Assembly: GCA_002451015.1 (NCBI GenBank)
Contig: DKBB01000348.1
Span: 1-47,890 of the forward strand
DNA from: Acidobacteria bacterium UBA6911
GTDB lineage: Bacteria; Acidobacteriota; UBA6911
Reading direction: 5' to 3'
DNA: 47,890 nt
Part shown: piece by piece, positions 8,090 through 16,056 of the stretch
How positions within the stretch are numbered: the stretch's first letter is position 1
Layout: each line of letters starts with the position of its first letter
Translations under genes and position numbers: made by a program
Notes under the pieces: generated by a model
Database searches by the model: none
Told to the model about the DNA's origin: nothing
What the model saw: only the letters and a program-made list of their open reading frames with translations

Positions 8090-8179
8090 TGGTCAAAAGT
8101 CGAAAGTCAAGAATATCGATATTTTTTTGTTTTATGAGTATCTGCCTTTTCACAATCTTATTTGACCTTTGTATGGATT

Positions 8180-9340
8180 ATGGAGAGTAATCGAAAAAGG
8201 ATACTGATTGTTGCGGGAGAGGCCTCTGCGGACAGGTACGGCGCCCGCCTTGTCGCGCGGCTTCGCTCGATAAGGGGAACGGATTCGTTGGAATTTTTCG
8301 GAACAGGAGGGGACGCCATGGCTAAAACCGGGGTCCGGCTGCTGGGGCATGTTCGCGATCTTGCCCATATCGGAGTCCTGGAGGCGCTATCAAACCTGCG
8401 AACCTATTATAGAGTCTACCGTCGCCTTGTAAATGAATCCGTTGCACGGCCGCCGGCGCTGGCTGTTCTCATGGATTTTCCCGAATTCAATCTTAAAGTG
8501 GCAAAAAAAATGAAACGGCTCGGGGTTCCGGTAGTCTACTACATAAGCCCGCAAATCTGGGCCTGGCGGAGCGGGCGTATCCGGGACATAAGAAGCCGTG
8601 TGGATAAAATGCTGGTGATTCTTCCGTTTGAAGAAGAATATTATCGACGGCGGGGCGTGGCCGCGGAATATGTAGGGCATCCCCTGCTGGAAGATTTTAG
8701 CCCCAGGTTCAATCGCGATGCTTTTCTGCAGGGATTGAACCTGGATCCCCGGCGCAAGACCGTCGCCATCCTGGCGGGCAGCCGCACCAGAGAGATCGAC
8801 TATATCCTGCCGACGCTTTTAGACGCGACGAAACATATCCTTAAGAGAATCCCGGCTCAATTTCTAATCTCCACGGCGCCTTCGATCAGCCCTAAACACA
8901 TTCGGAATGTAACGAAACGGGTTTTAGGGGACTACGCAGAAGGAGGGAATTACCGGATTTTAACCGAAGATTCCAGGGATATTCTTGCCAATGCCGATTT
9001 TGCTTTTGTTAAAAGTGGAACGAGCTCCCTCGAAGCGGCACTGGTCGGGACTCCATTCCTGGTAACCTATAAAATCTCCCCCTTAAGCTGGTTTGTCGGG
9101 TCGCTTTTAATTCGCAGTCCGATGCTCGGATTGGTAAACTTGATAGCAGATGAGAGAATTGTGCCGGAAATGTATCAAAACCGGGCCACACCGGAGGCCT
9201 TGGCCCGTCAGGCATTGGAATTTCTGCGGGAACCCGAAAAAGCGGATGCAATGCGGATGAGATTGGCTGAAATTCGAAAGCGGCTGAGCGTGCGCTGTGC
9301 TTCAGAAACGGCAGCTGCCGCAGTAACCAGATTTTTGTAG
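8180..9340 (+). CDS. lpxB: Lipid-A-disaccharide synthase LpxB
   Basis: LpxB (GT19, peripheral membrane) joins UDP-2,3-diacylglucosamine to lipid X to form the lipid A disaccharide. The 386-residue protein has the N-terminal GEASAD (GEASGD in most), PQIWAWRSGRI, the EEEYYRRRGV-AEYVGHPL stretch, LAGSRTREI and the sugar-nucleotide site KSGTSSLEAALVGTPFLVTYK. The start is ATG 8180 (MESNRKRIL); an upstream in-frame TTG at 8162 is less likely. Its presence with lpxD at 21948 shows that the organism makes lipid A. It is followed at 17 nt by an M1-like protein gene. Confidence 0.96.
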   Translation: MESNRKRILIVAGEASADRYGARLVARLRSIRGTDSLEFFGTGGDAMAKTGVRLLGHVRDLAHIGVLEALSNLRTYYRVYRRLVNESVARPPALAVLMDFPEFNLKVAKKMKRLGVPVVYYISPQIWAWRSGRIRDIRSRVDKMLVILPFEEEYYRRRGVAAEYVGHPLLEDFSPRFNRDAFLQGLNLDPRRKTVAILAGSRTREIDYILPTLLDATKHILKRIPAQFLISTAPSISPKHIRNVTKRVLGDYAEGGNYRILTEDSRDILANADFAFVKSGTSSLEAALVGTPFLVTYKISPLSWFVGSLLIRSPMLGLVNLIADERIVPEMYQNRATPEALARQALEFLREPEKADAMRMRLAEIRKRLSVRCASETAAAAVTRFL

Positions 9341-9357
9341 CGATGGAAGGTTGAAAC

Positions 9358-11373
9358 ATGCATATGAGATCTGCGCTGGTTCCAAAGCTTGTTCTATTCA
9401 TGATAGCCGCAGGAGTCGTTCCTGTGTCGTTCCCCCAAGCAAGAAGGGATTCTTTTCCCCGACCCTTGATAGAAATTAAGCAATACCGGATTGAAGCGAC
9501 GCTGATTCCGGATACACACGAGCTTGAAGCTGCGGCAACAATCCGTTTCCTGCCGCAGGAGGCGGCGGATCTTGTTGTTTTGGAACTCAATGAAAACCTG
9601 TGGGTGCAGAGAGTCCTGAATGAGGAAGGGCTAGAACTGGAGTTCGAAGACGGTGCCCTCGGTCCCGGAATTTTATCGGTATTATTTTCCCCGCCTCTGG
9701 AAACGGGAACAAGTGTAACAATTCGCGTGGAGTATAAGGGAGGATTCGACAGGGATAGATACAGCCGGATGTACAGCCGTGATGAAAGCAGCGCATATAT
9801 CGGTATGGAAGGCAGTTATCTGATGTATGGCGCAAAGTGGATTCCGGTTAACCGTTTTATGGCCGGCCGGGCAAAGACAACCGTTGAAGTGACGGTCCCC
9901 CTGGGGATGACCGTGATAGGGCCGGGAACGCAGCAGCCCGTAGTAACAAAGGGTGTCAGTGAGTCCTTTACGTGGAGTACGGACGTACCGATTCTGCCGG
10001 TCACCATAGCCGCAGGGCAGTATTTTCAAAGAGAACTGGAGATTGGAGACTTTACTCTAGAATGTTTTGCGAAGGCTGAAAATCTGGAATCCATTCAGGA
10101 AGCGGCGAAAACAGTCGCCGGGATCCTGGATTTCTATCAGAAAACCTACGGACCTTCCGCTTCGGGAAATATTTATCGCCTGGTGGAAGTGGACGACCGT
10201 CTGAAAAATCAACATGGAATGCTCGGGACAATTTTTATCACCCGCGGGGAACTTAGCCAGCCTTCGAATTCATTACGCGATCTCGCCCGCCGCATTGCCT
10301 ATCAGTGGTGGCAGGAAACCGTCGGTGCCCGCGATGCCGCAGACCTCTGGCTCGAAGACGGCATGGCCTACTATTCCGCGGCAGCGTATATTGAAAAAGA
10401 AATTGGACTGGATGCATACAATGAAGAAATCGAATCCCTGGCGATACTGGCCCTGAAATTCGAAGATACCAGCGCGGTTCGTGACGGATTGGAATTAGGA
10501 TACCGCACCGACCGATACGAGTCCGTTGTTGCGGGGAAGGGGGCCTGGGTCCTGAAAATGCTCCATGGAATGCTGGGGGATTCGAAATTCGACAGCCTGG
10601 TTCAACAGTATATTCAGAGATGTTCCGGTACGGGAGGAAGTGCGGATGAGTTTCGAACCCTGGCGGAGTCGCTCTACGGTAAGGAACTCGGCTGGTTTTT
10701 TACTCAATGGTTGGATACCACCGGGATACCCTCCCTCGAATCGGATTATGTCGTTTATAAAACGCTGAATGGATTCAGGGTGACCGGTGTTATAAAGCAG
10801 GACCGGGACCTGTTTCGAACGCCCCTGGAAGTTGCCTTGATCAGCGGTAGCGAGGAAAAAATTGAAAAGATCGAATTAAACGGCAGGTCGACATCTTTTG
10901 ACCTCTCTTCCTTTTCCTTTCCCGATAAAATTGTACTGGATCCGAATAATAAGTTGCTTCGGGATTCTAGCGAACTCAGAGCGTCGGTCCAGCTTGCACT
11001 GGGTAACGACAGGAAGGATCAGGGGGATTTTATCGGAGCGATTCGTGCCTATGATAGCGCATTGAAAATAAACCCACAGCGCTCCCTGGTCCATTTCCGG
11101 TTGGCGGAGATCTTCTACGAACAGTTTAATCTTCAGTCTTCGGCCGATTCTTTCCGGAATGCCCTGAACGGCGATATGACCCCCCGGTGGATTGAAGTAT
11201 GGTGCTACATTTATCTCGGTAAGATTTACGATATTTTAGCGCAGCGGGAGCGCGCGAGGGCTGAATATCAAAAGGCAATCAACACAAAGGACGATACCTA
11301 CGGAGCCCAGGCCGAAGCAAGCAAATGGATTGCCACACCTTTTGTCAGAAAACGTACGATACTGGGTGAATAG
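9358..11373 (+). CDS. M1-peptidase-like protein with degenerate zinc site and C-terminal TPR
   Basis: A 671-residue exported protein. Residues 1-26 look like a signal peptide. Residues about 35-220 form the beta-sandwich typical of the M1 aminopeptidase N-domain, followed by a gluzincin-like helical domain. Where M1 enzymes have HExxH-x18-E, this protein reads RRIAY at 311-315 (in RRIAYQWW) and WLEDG at 332-335 with D334 in place of the third-ligand Glu, so the zinc site is lost while the surrounding QWW and WL-DG-A scaffold stays. A beta-rich part follows, then TPR-like repeats at about 545-650 (IGAIRAYDSALKINP, ARAEYQKAI). It is likely a non-catalytic, binding or scaffold protein of the periplasm. 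It lies between lpxB and an ICMT-like gene with gaps of 17 and 22 nt. Confidence 0.85.
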   Translation: MHMRSALVPKLVLFMIAAGVVPVSFPQARRDSFPRPLIEIKQYRIEATLIPDTHELEAAATIRFLPQEAADLVVLELNENLWVQRVLNEEGLELEFEDGALGPGILSVLFSPPLETGTSVTIRVEYKGGFDRDRYSRMYSRDESSAYIGMEGSYLMYGAKWIPVNRFMAGRAKTTVEVTVPLGMTVIGPGTQQPVVTKGVSESFTWSTDVPILPVTIAAGQYFQRELEIGDFTLECFAKAENLESIQEAAKTVAGILDFYQKTYGPSASGNIYRLVEVDDRLKNQHGMLGTIFITRGELSQPSNSLRDLARRIAYQWWQETVGARDAADLWLEDGMAYYSAAAYIEKEIGLDAYNEEIESLAILALKFEDTSAVRDGLELGYRTDRYESVVAGKGAWVLKMLHGMLGDSKFDSLVQQYIQRCSGTGGSADEFRTLAESLYGKELGWFFTQWLDTTGIPSLESDYVVYKTLNGFRVTGVIKQDRDLFRTPLEVALISGSEEKIEKIELNGRSTSFDLSSFSFPDKIVLDPNNKLLRDSSELRASVQLALGNDRKDQGDFIGAIRAYDSALKINPQRSLVHFRLAEIFYEQFNLQSSADSFRNALNGDMTPRWIEVWCYIYLGKIYDILAQRERARAEYQKAINTKDDTYGAQAEASKWIATPFVRKRTILGE

Positions 11374-11395
11374 GGCGCATACTGCACGATAGAAT

Positions 11396-11938
11396 ATGTC
11401 TTCCTGGAAACTTAAAGCACAGAAAATGCGGGTACCTGCGGGAACGGTGCTGGGTGTCATCTTCCTACTTTTCATGCACCCTTCCATACGGTCTCTCTGG
11501 CTCGGAGGCCTTATTTCATTAGTAGGGGCATTGCTGCGTTTGTGGGCTGCCGGGCATATTATAAAAGGGCGGGTGTTGACGCGGAGCGGTCCCTATGCCT
11601 ACTCCCGCAATCCCCTTTATCTGGGATCCTTTTTTATGGCGCTGGGCATCATTATCGGCGGTCAGGGATACTGGCTGTTGCCGGTATTTGCGCTCTTTTT
11701 TATAACTTTTTACTTCCCCGTAATGAAGGCTGAGGAACAGGAGCTGCTGCGCAGCTATGGAGCCGAGTTTATTGAATATTCGGAAAAAGTATCCCTTTTC
11801 ATTCCCCGATCCCGTTCTGCAGGATATCCCTTTTCCGGTTTTTTCTGGAGCAGGGTCATCCGGAACAGGGAGCATCGTACGGTCACAGGTCTGCTGATTG
11901 CGGAGGCCGTTCTCATCCTGGAATACTTCTTCCGATAA
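11396..11938 (+). CDS. ICMT/PEMT-family membrane methyltransferase
   Basis: A 180-residue integral membrane protein with four to five hydrophobic segments. It has the isoprenylcysteine carboxyl methyltransferase signature: GRVLTRSGPYAYSRNPLYLG, then KAEEQELLRSYGAEFIEYSEKV, which bind SAM and shape the substrate tunnel. Bacterial members methylate lipids or unknown small hydrophobic substrates; the true target is unknown. It starts 22 nt after the M1-like gene and closes the lpxB run, so an envelope lipid substrate is a reasonable inference. Confidence 0.87.
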   Translation: MSSWKLKAQKMRVPAGTVLGVIFLLFMHPSIRSLWLGGLISLVGALLRLWAAGHIIKGRVLTRSGPYAYSRNPLYLGSFFMALGIIIGGQGYWLLPVFALFFITFYFPVMKAEEQELLRSYGAEFIEYSEKVSLFIPRSRSAGYPFSGFFWSRVIRNREHRTVTGLLIAEAVLILEYFFR

Positions 11939-12148
11939 AGCAATGATGTGGGCCAACCGATTTGAATCTTCAAATAGCGGTATGTTTCAGGACGAGTCTA
12001 TGATTTTGTCAGATTCCGGGTCTTCCGCACAGTGAAGATTAAGGATTGACGAATCACTACCGAAGATTGATGATGGACCGGCAACAGAACAGATAAGCCG
12101 CAGACGCTTATTGCAGGCCTAAATCGCCGAGCGGAAAAGGAGCATCCT

Positions 12149-13369
12149 ATGACTCAGCCCGCGGTTCCCGTGTCTCAATCCCCGGTTAAAGAGCGCCCCT
12201 ACGCCTGGATTATACTTCTCGCGGTGTACCTGGCCAGCCTTGCAGCGCCGCTCAACCAGTTCAAGGTGCCGCCGGTCTTGGAACTGATAAACGCTGAATT
12301 CAACATGGATCTGAGCGGCGGTGGCTTTTTCATGGCCGTATTCTCCATCGCCGGTTGCATCCTGGCGATCCCTGCCGCTTTAATCATTCAAAGACTGGGA
12401 CTGAAGAAGGCGGGACTCATCGCCGTTGGTTCCGTCTTCGTAGGAGCCATGATCGGATCGCTAGCCGAAACCTCGGCCGTGCTGTATGCCGGCCGTGTAA
12501 TTGAGGGTGTGGGGATGGGCCTGATCATGGTGATAGCACCGGCGGCAATAGCATTATGGTTCCCGGCGAACCGGCGCGGCGCCCCTATGGCCCTGTGGGC
12601 TACCTGCGTCGCGATCGGAAGTATCGTCATGTACAATGTCGCCCCCAGCCTTGCAATATCTTATGGGCTGAAGTCGGTGTGGTGGCTAGGTGCCATGGTC
12701 GCTCTTGTTGCATTTATACTTTTCGCACTACTGTTTAGAGCGCCCAGGCCGGAAGAGAGACTCGAGGAACCCAAGCCGGCTGCCGACGGAGGGCCTGAAA
12801 TATCCTTTAAGGACGTCATGTCCAATAGCCGGATGTGGATGCTCAGCCTGCAGTTCTTATGCTTCAACCTGATCGTTATGGCTTTCAGTACCTTTTACCC
12901 GACATTTCTGCTCGAGGTTCGAAATTTTACGCTTGCCAGGGCTGCTTCCATGTCCAGTCTGATAATGATTGTATCGATTTTAGCCGGACCACTGGCCGGC
13001 TACCTGACAGATCGAGTCTGGAAGCGCAGTTACTGGATTCTTTCCGCCTGGGTCATCGGCGCCGTATTGTATGCTTTCCCGTTCAGTGTAACCGGCTGGA
13101 TGATTCCCGGATTGATGGTTGCCATGGGTATACTGACCGCACCAATCGTTCCGGCAAGTTTCGCTGTAATTCCGGAGGTTGTCGGATCTCCAAGGCTGGC
13201 CGGGATGGGAATGGCCGTCATGGCCCTTGGTCAGAATGTTGGAATGTTGATAGGTCCCTCGGCATTCGGATATTCTATAGAAAGCTTCGGTTGGATGACT
13301 TCCTGTTACCTTTTGCTTCCGTTTTTCCTTGTGGCGTTCGTCGCTGCCTGGTTTGCAAAGGTTAAATAA
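12149..13369 (+). CDS. Major facilitator superfamily transporter
   Basis: A 406-residue protein with about twelve hydrophobic segments in two halves and a cytoplasmic loop around residues 200-220 (RAPRPEERLEEPKPAADGGPE). The pattern resembles the CynX/NarK-like and oxalate-formate-antiporter-like branches: GVGMGLIMVIAPAAIALWFPANRRG in the first half, GPLAGYLTDRVWKRS in the second. The ATG follows AAGGAG (about 12136-12141) at good spacing. Substrate cannot be told. It stands alone, separated by 210 nt on the left and 70 nt from the Spy-like gene on the right. Confidence 0.9.
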   Translation: MTQPAVPVSQSPVKERPYAWIILLAVYLASLAAPLNQFKVPPVLELINAEFNMDLSGGGFFMAVFSIAGCILAIPAALIIQRLGLKKAGLIAVGSVFVGAMIGSLAETSAVLYAGRVIEGVGMGLIMVIAPAAIALWFPANRRGAPMALWATCVAIGSIVMYNVAPSLAISYGLKSVWWLGAMVALVAFILFALLFRAPRPEERLEEPKPAADGGPEISFKDVMSNSRMWMLSLQFLCFNLIVMAFSTFYPTFLLEVRNFTLARAASMSSLIMIVSILAGPLAGYLTDRVWKRSYWILSAWVIGAVLYAFPFSVTGWMIPGLMVAMGILTAPIVPASFAVIPEVVGSPRLAGMGMAVMALGQNVGMLIGPSAFGYSIESFGWMTSCYLLLPFFLVAFVAAWFAKVK

Positions 13370-13439
13370 TACAATCAAATAACCATAGAAGGCCGATTCC
13401 GTCTTGGTAGGCGTAATATATAGGAAGGAGGAAACGGAA

Positions 13440-13925
13440 ATGTTTAAACCGAAGGGATTATTGCTGGTCTTAATGATTGTCGTGCTTGTGTCCGGCAGTA
13501 CTGGATTTCTTTTCGCCGCCCAGAACGCTTCTAAAATGGCGCGCCCGGGAGCGAACTCTGGAATGGAACCGCGCATGGAGACTGCCAGATTTATCAGGCT
13601 GCAACGGTTCGCGAGGGGGCTTGGTCTGACCGTCGAGCAACGAATCCAAATCCGTGAAATTCTGGTTGAAAATAAGGATCGTATTTTGCAAGCCGGCCGT
13701 AATGTTATTGAGGCGCGCCTAAATCTGAATGCCGGTTCCGAAGAGTCCGCCGAAGCTTTTGGAGACGCCCATTGTGCTGCAGCGATGTTAAAAGTGCAGA
13801 TATTCGATCAGATCAAATCACTTTTAACGGCGGAGCAACTTGAACAGGTGCAAAAAAGAGAGCAACTGAGAAAAGAGCGACTCGAGACATGGCTGGATCG
13901 GCTAGACAATAGGCTGGGCGAGTAA
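13440..13925 (+). CDS. Spy/CpxP-like periplasmic protein
   Basis: A 161-residue exported protein. The start is set by a very good AAGGAGG at 13425-13431, 8 nt before ATG 13440; a longer frame from 13404 is unlikely. Residues 1-28 (MFKPKGLLLVLMIVVLV to FAAQ) are a signal peptide. The mature part is all helical with the two LTxxQ-type motifs of the Spy/CpxP/heavy-metal-sensor group, LGLTVEQRIQI and LLTAEQLEQV. Relatives are periplasmic chaperones or metal-stress sensors. No cpx-type two-component genes adjoin. Confidence 0.83.
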   Translation: MFKPKGLLLVLMIVVLVSGSTGFLFAAQNASKMARPGANSGMEPRMETARFIRLQRFARGLGLTVEQRIQIREILVENKDRILQAGRNVIEARLNLNAGSEESAEAFGDAHCAAAMLKVQIFDQIKSLLTAEQLEQVQKREQLRKERLETWLDRLDNRLGE

Positions 13926-14290
13926 GACAGATACTCGAAGTGGATCGTATGATTCTGGTGTTGTCCTACGGTGAAGGGTATGAGTCCAGGGAGATAGCAC
14001 AGTGGACCGGATAATCAGGGGAAAACGTCTTCCGTTCAACCGGCCTTTCCGGCGGGGATGTCTTGTGCTGGTACAATAATATCCTCCGGTTTTCCACGAT
14101 ATAGCGCATGCCTCAAGAAAGGAAATAGGGTAAAAATCAATCCCGTTCTTCAGTCCGGTGCGCGGGACAATTTCGCCTGTGTGAATACATCCCGTTTTGT
14201 ACCATCCGTCATACACAAATCCGTTTGTTCAAAAACATCCTTCAAAATACTCCTGGTTGATGTTGTCATTTTTCCTCATATTCGAACATA
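13926..14290. other. 365-nt region without a recognisable gene
   Basis: Open frames here (for example 14058-14291, plus) have no start signal or family resemblance. I see no strong hairpin or promoter. Confidence 0.5.
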
Positions 14291-15103
14291 ATGCTGGATA
14301 GAGCAACGTTTGACCGGAAACCGGGATTGGAGGGGGTCGTGAAAGGGCGAGGTGAAAATCAACCTGCAGAACAGGGTGTCGGGGATAAGTTCCAGGCAGA
14401 AACCAAGTATACGCCGGAAAAGATCGGAGGGCGTTATCTGGACTGGAACACAATGCCTGATCGCTACAAGGATTATGACGAATCATTTCACAAGGTCCCG
14501 CTCCCTGATCCCAAGATCGACAGGGCGGCCGATATATGGAATGCTATTTCAAAGCGGAGGTCAGTACGTCAATACACGTTCCATAACAGTATGCCCTTGA
14601 AAGAACTTGCATTACTTCTTTGGGCGACCCAGGGCATTACCGCCGAGTCGCGACAGTTTCAATTCAGGGCGGCACCCTCCGCCGGAGGGTTGTATCCCAT
14701 AGAGACGTATTTGATGGCAAGGAATGTCGAGGGACTGGAGCCGGGTATTTATCATTTCCGGCCTCACCGGTTTGACCTGGAATGCCTGAAGGCCGGCGAC
14801 TGGAGTGTTGATCTGGCGAATGCCGCTTTGGGGCAGAGAATCGTCGCCGATGCACAGACCTGTTTCATCTGGACGGCCGTTGTCGAACGCTCCAAGTGGA
14901 AATACCGCCAGAGGGCCTACCGCTATATCTATCTCGACGCCGGGCATATCGCCCAGAACCTGTACCTGGCAGGTACGGCCGCCGGTATGGGTGTGTGCGG
15001 CATCGGAGCATTCTTCGACGACCGGGTGAATGACCTTCTTGGCGTGGACGGCGTGGAAGAAACCGCCGTATACCTCGCGTCCGTCGGTCTTATTGCCGGG
15101 TAA
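14291..15103 (+). CDS. SagB-type nitroreductase-family oxidoreductase
   Basis: An FMN-dependent nitroreductase-fold protein of 270 residues. The core opens with IWNAISKRRSVRQYT (Arg/Ser FMN-phosphate contacts), then AAPSAGGLYPIETYLM, which is typical of the SagB/ThcOx branch, and YLDAGHIAQNLYLAGTAAGMGVCGIGAF near the C-terminus. SagB relatives oxidise azolines in peptide natural products, but most stand-alone members have no known substrate, and no precursor peptide or YcaO gene is here. ATG 14291 has no clear ribosome-binding site; GTG 14339 has GGAGG at 14329-14333 and may be the real start. It converges on the next minus-strand gene with only 5 nt between. Confidence 0.88.
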   Translation: MLDRATFDRKPGLEGVVKGRGENQPAEQGVGDKFQAETKYTPEKIGGRYLDWNTMPDRYKDYDESFHKVPLPDPKIDRAADIWNAISKRRSVRQYTFHNSMPLKELALLLWATQGITAESRQFQFRAAPSAGGLYPIETYLMARNVEGLEPGIYHFRPHRFDLECLKAGDWSVDLANAALGQRIVADAQTCFIWTAVVERSKWKYRQRAYRYIYLDAGHIAQNLYLAGTAAGMGVCGIGAFFDDRVNDLLGVDGVEETAVYLASVGLIAG

Positions 15104-15108
15104 TGGTT

Positions 15109-15981
15109 TTACTGCTCGTCGTGAAATCTGAGCGAGGTTTTCACTGTGAACTTGCGGTAGCTTGAGAATTCATTGACCGCGTTGAACCGGATTTTTTTAA
15201 AAAGCATCACACGTGCAGTTCCGTCAAACCGGACTTCGGCCGGCATCCAGACCTCCTCGTTGATAAATTGGCGGCGGAGTGTGGCTCTTGAGCCCTTGTG
15301 TAACCGCGCCAGCAGCCCCCAACCAAAGGAAAGATCTTCGATAAATTCTACTTCCGCACGCATCAGCTGGTAATCCTGTTCGCAAAACCAGGCCTTGCCT
15401 GAAATTTTTGCGAGAATCTTCGTTTCTCTGGAGGAAGGATTGTAGTCCGGGCGGGGCTGGAATTCCAGGATGATAGCTTCACGCCCGTCCATGGTTGTCC
15501 TGCCCGCAATCGAGATGTCGTATATCCGGGCCAGCTCCTCGATAATCTCTTCTTCTTTCCGTCTTTCCTCCTGCTCTGTTCGAAGCTGGTAGGTCTGAAA
15601 GTCAATGCCCTCTTTCGCCAGTTTCTCTTCCAGTTTTTTAAGTTTCTTGTCGTGTTCCAGATCCTGCTTTTCGATCTCCTCCGGATCCAGGGACTGATCG
15701 TTTTTTGACACCAGCCTTCTGTAGGTAAGTTCTTCGTCCAGAAAAGGATATACTTCGTATTCTTTCACCTCCGTGACCTGCAGATCCCCATTCTCATCGG
15801 GTTCGAAGTTGGTTTGTTTCATTTTGAAGGTATATTGGCTCTGCAGCAGGCGATCGCTTCGCAGGTTGTCCTGGACATTTTGGAGAAAAGTGTCCGGATC
15901 AGGCAAGTCGCTCCGGAATTCCATCTCGGCTTCTGCCGGGTTCCCCATAAAAAAGATAAGTATTATGGCTATCGGAATCAT
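15109..15981 (-). CDS. Secreted protein of unknown function, LolA-like fold suspected
   Basis: A 290-residue protein with an N-terminal signal peptide (MIPIAIILIFFMGNPAEA) and AAGGA 9 nt before the ATG. It has a long charged coiled stretch at about 105-155 (KKLKKLEEKLAKEG, QEERRKEEEIIEE) inserted in a beta-rich frame; phrases such as IAGRTTMDGREAIILEFQPRP and KISGKAWFCEQDYQLMRAEVEF resemble the outer-membrane lipoprotein-sorting (LolA/LolB-like) fold seen in many uncharacterised exported proteins. Function is unknown. It precedes nothing obviously linked: the gene upstream on the same strand encodes the DUF1835-methyltransferase. Confidence 0.75.
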   Translation of the reverse strand: MIPIAIILIFFMGNPAEAEMEFRSDLPDPDTFLQNVQDNLRSDRLLQSQYTFKMKQTNFEPDENGDLQVTEVKEYEVYPFLDEELTYRRLVSKNDQSLDPEEIEKQDLEHDKKLKKLEEKLAKEGIDFQTYQLRTEQEERRKEEEIIEELARIYDISIAGRTTMDGREAIILEFQPRPDYNPSSRETKILAKISGKAWFCEQDYQLMRAEVEFIEDLSFGWGLLARLHKGSRATLRRQFINEEVWMPAEVRFDGTARVMLFKKIRFNAVNEFSSYRKFTVKTSLRFHDEQ

Positions 15982-16056
15982 ATTCTACATCCTTATTACA
16001 ATCTAAGGCGGCTGCCTCTGCCTTGCAACCCGAAAAGTCCCTTCAGTTTTGAAACG

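Noticed and set aside
8111..8128. AATATCGATATT followed by T's after mnmA as a terminator
   Set aside because: The stem is pure AT and short, too weak for a terminator call; lpxB follows closely.
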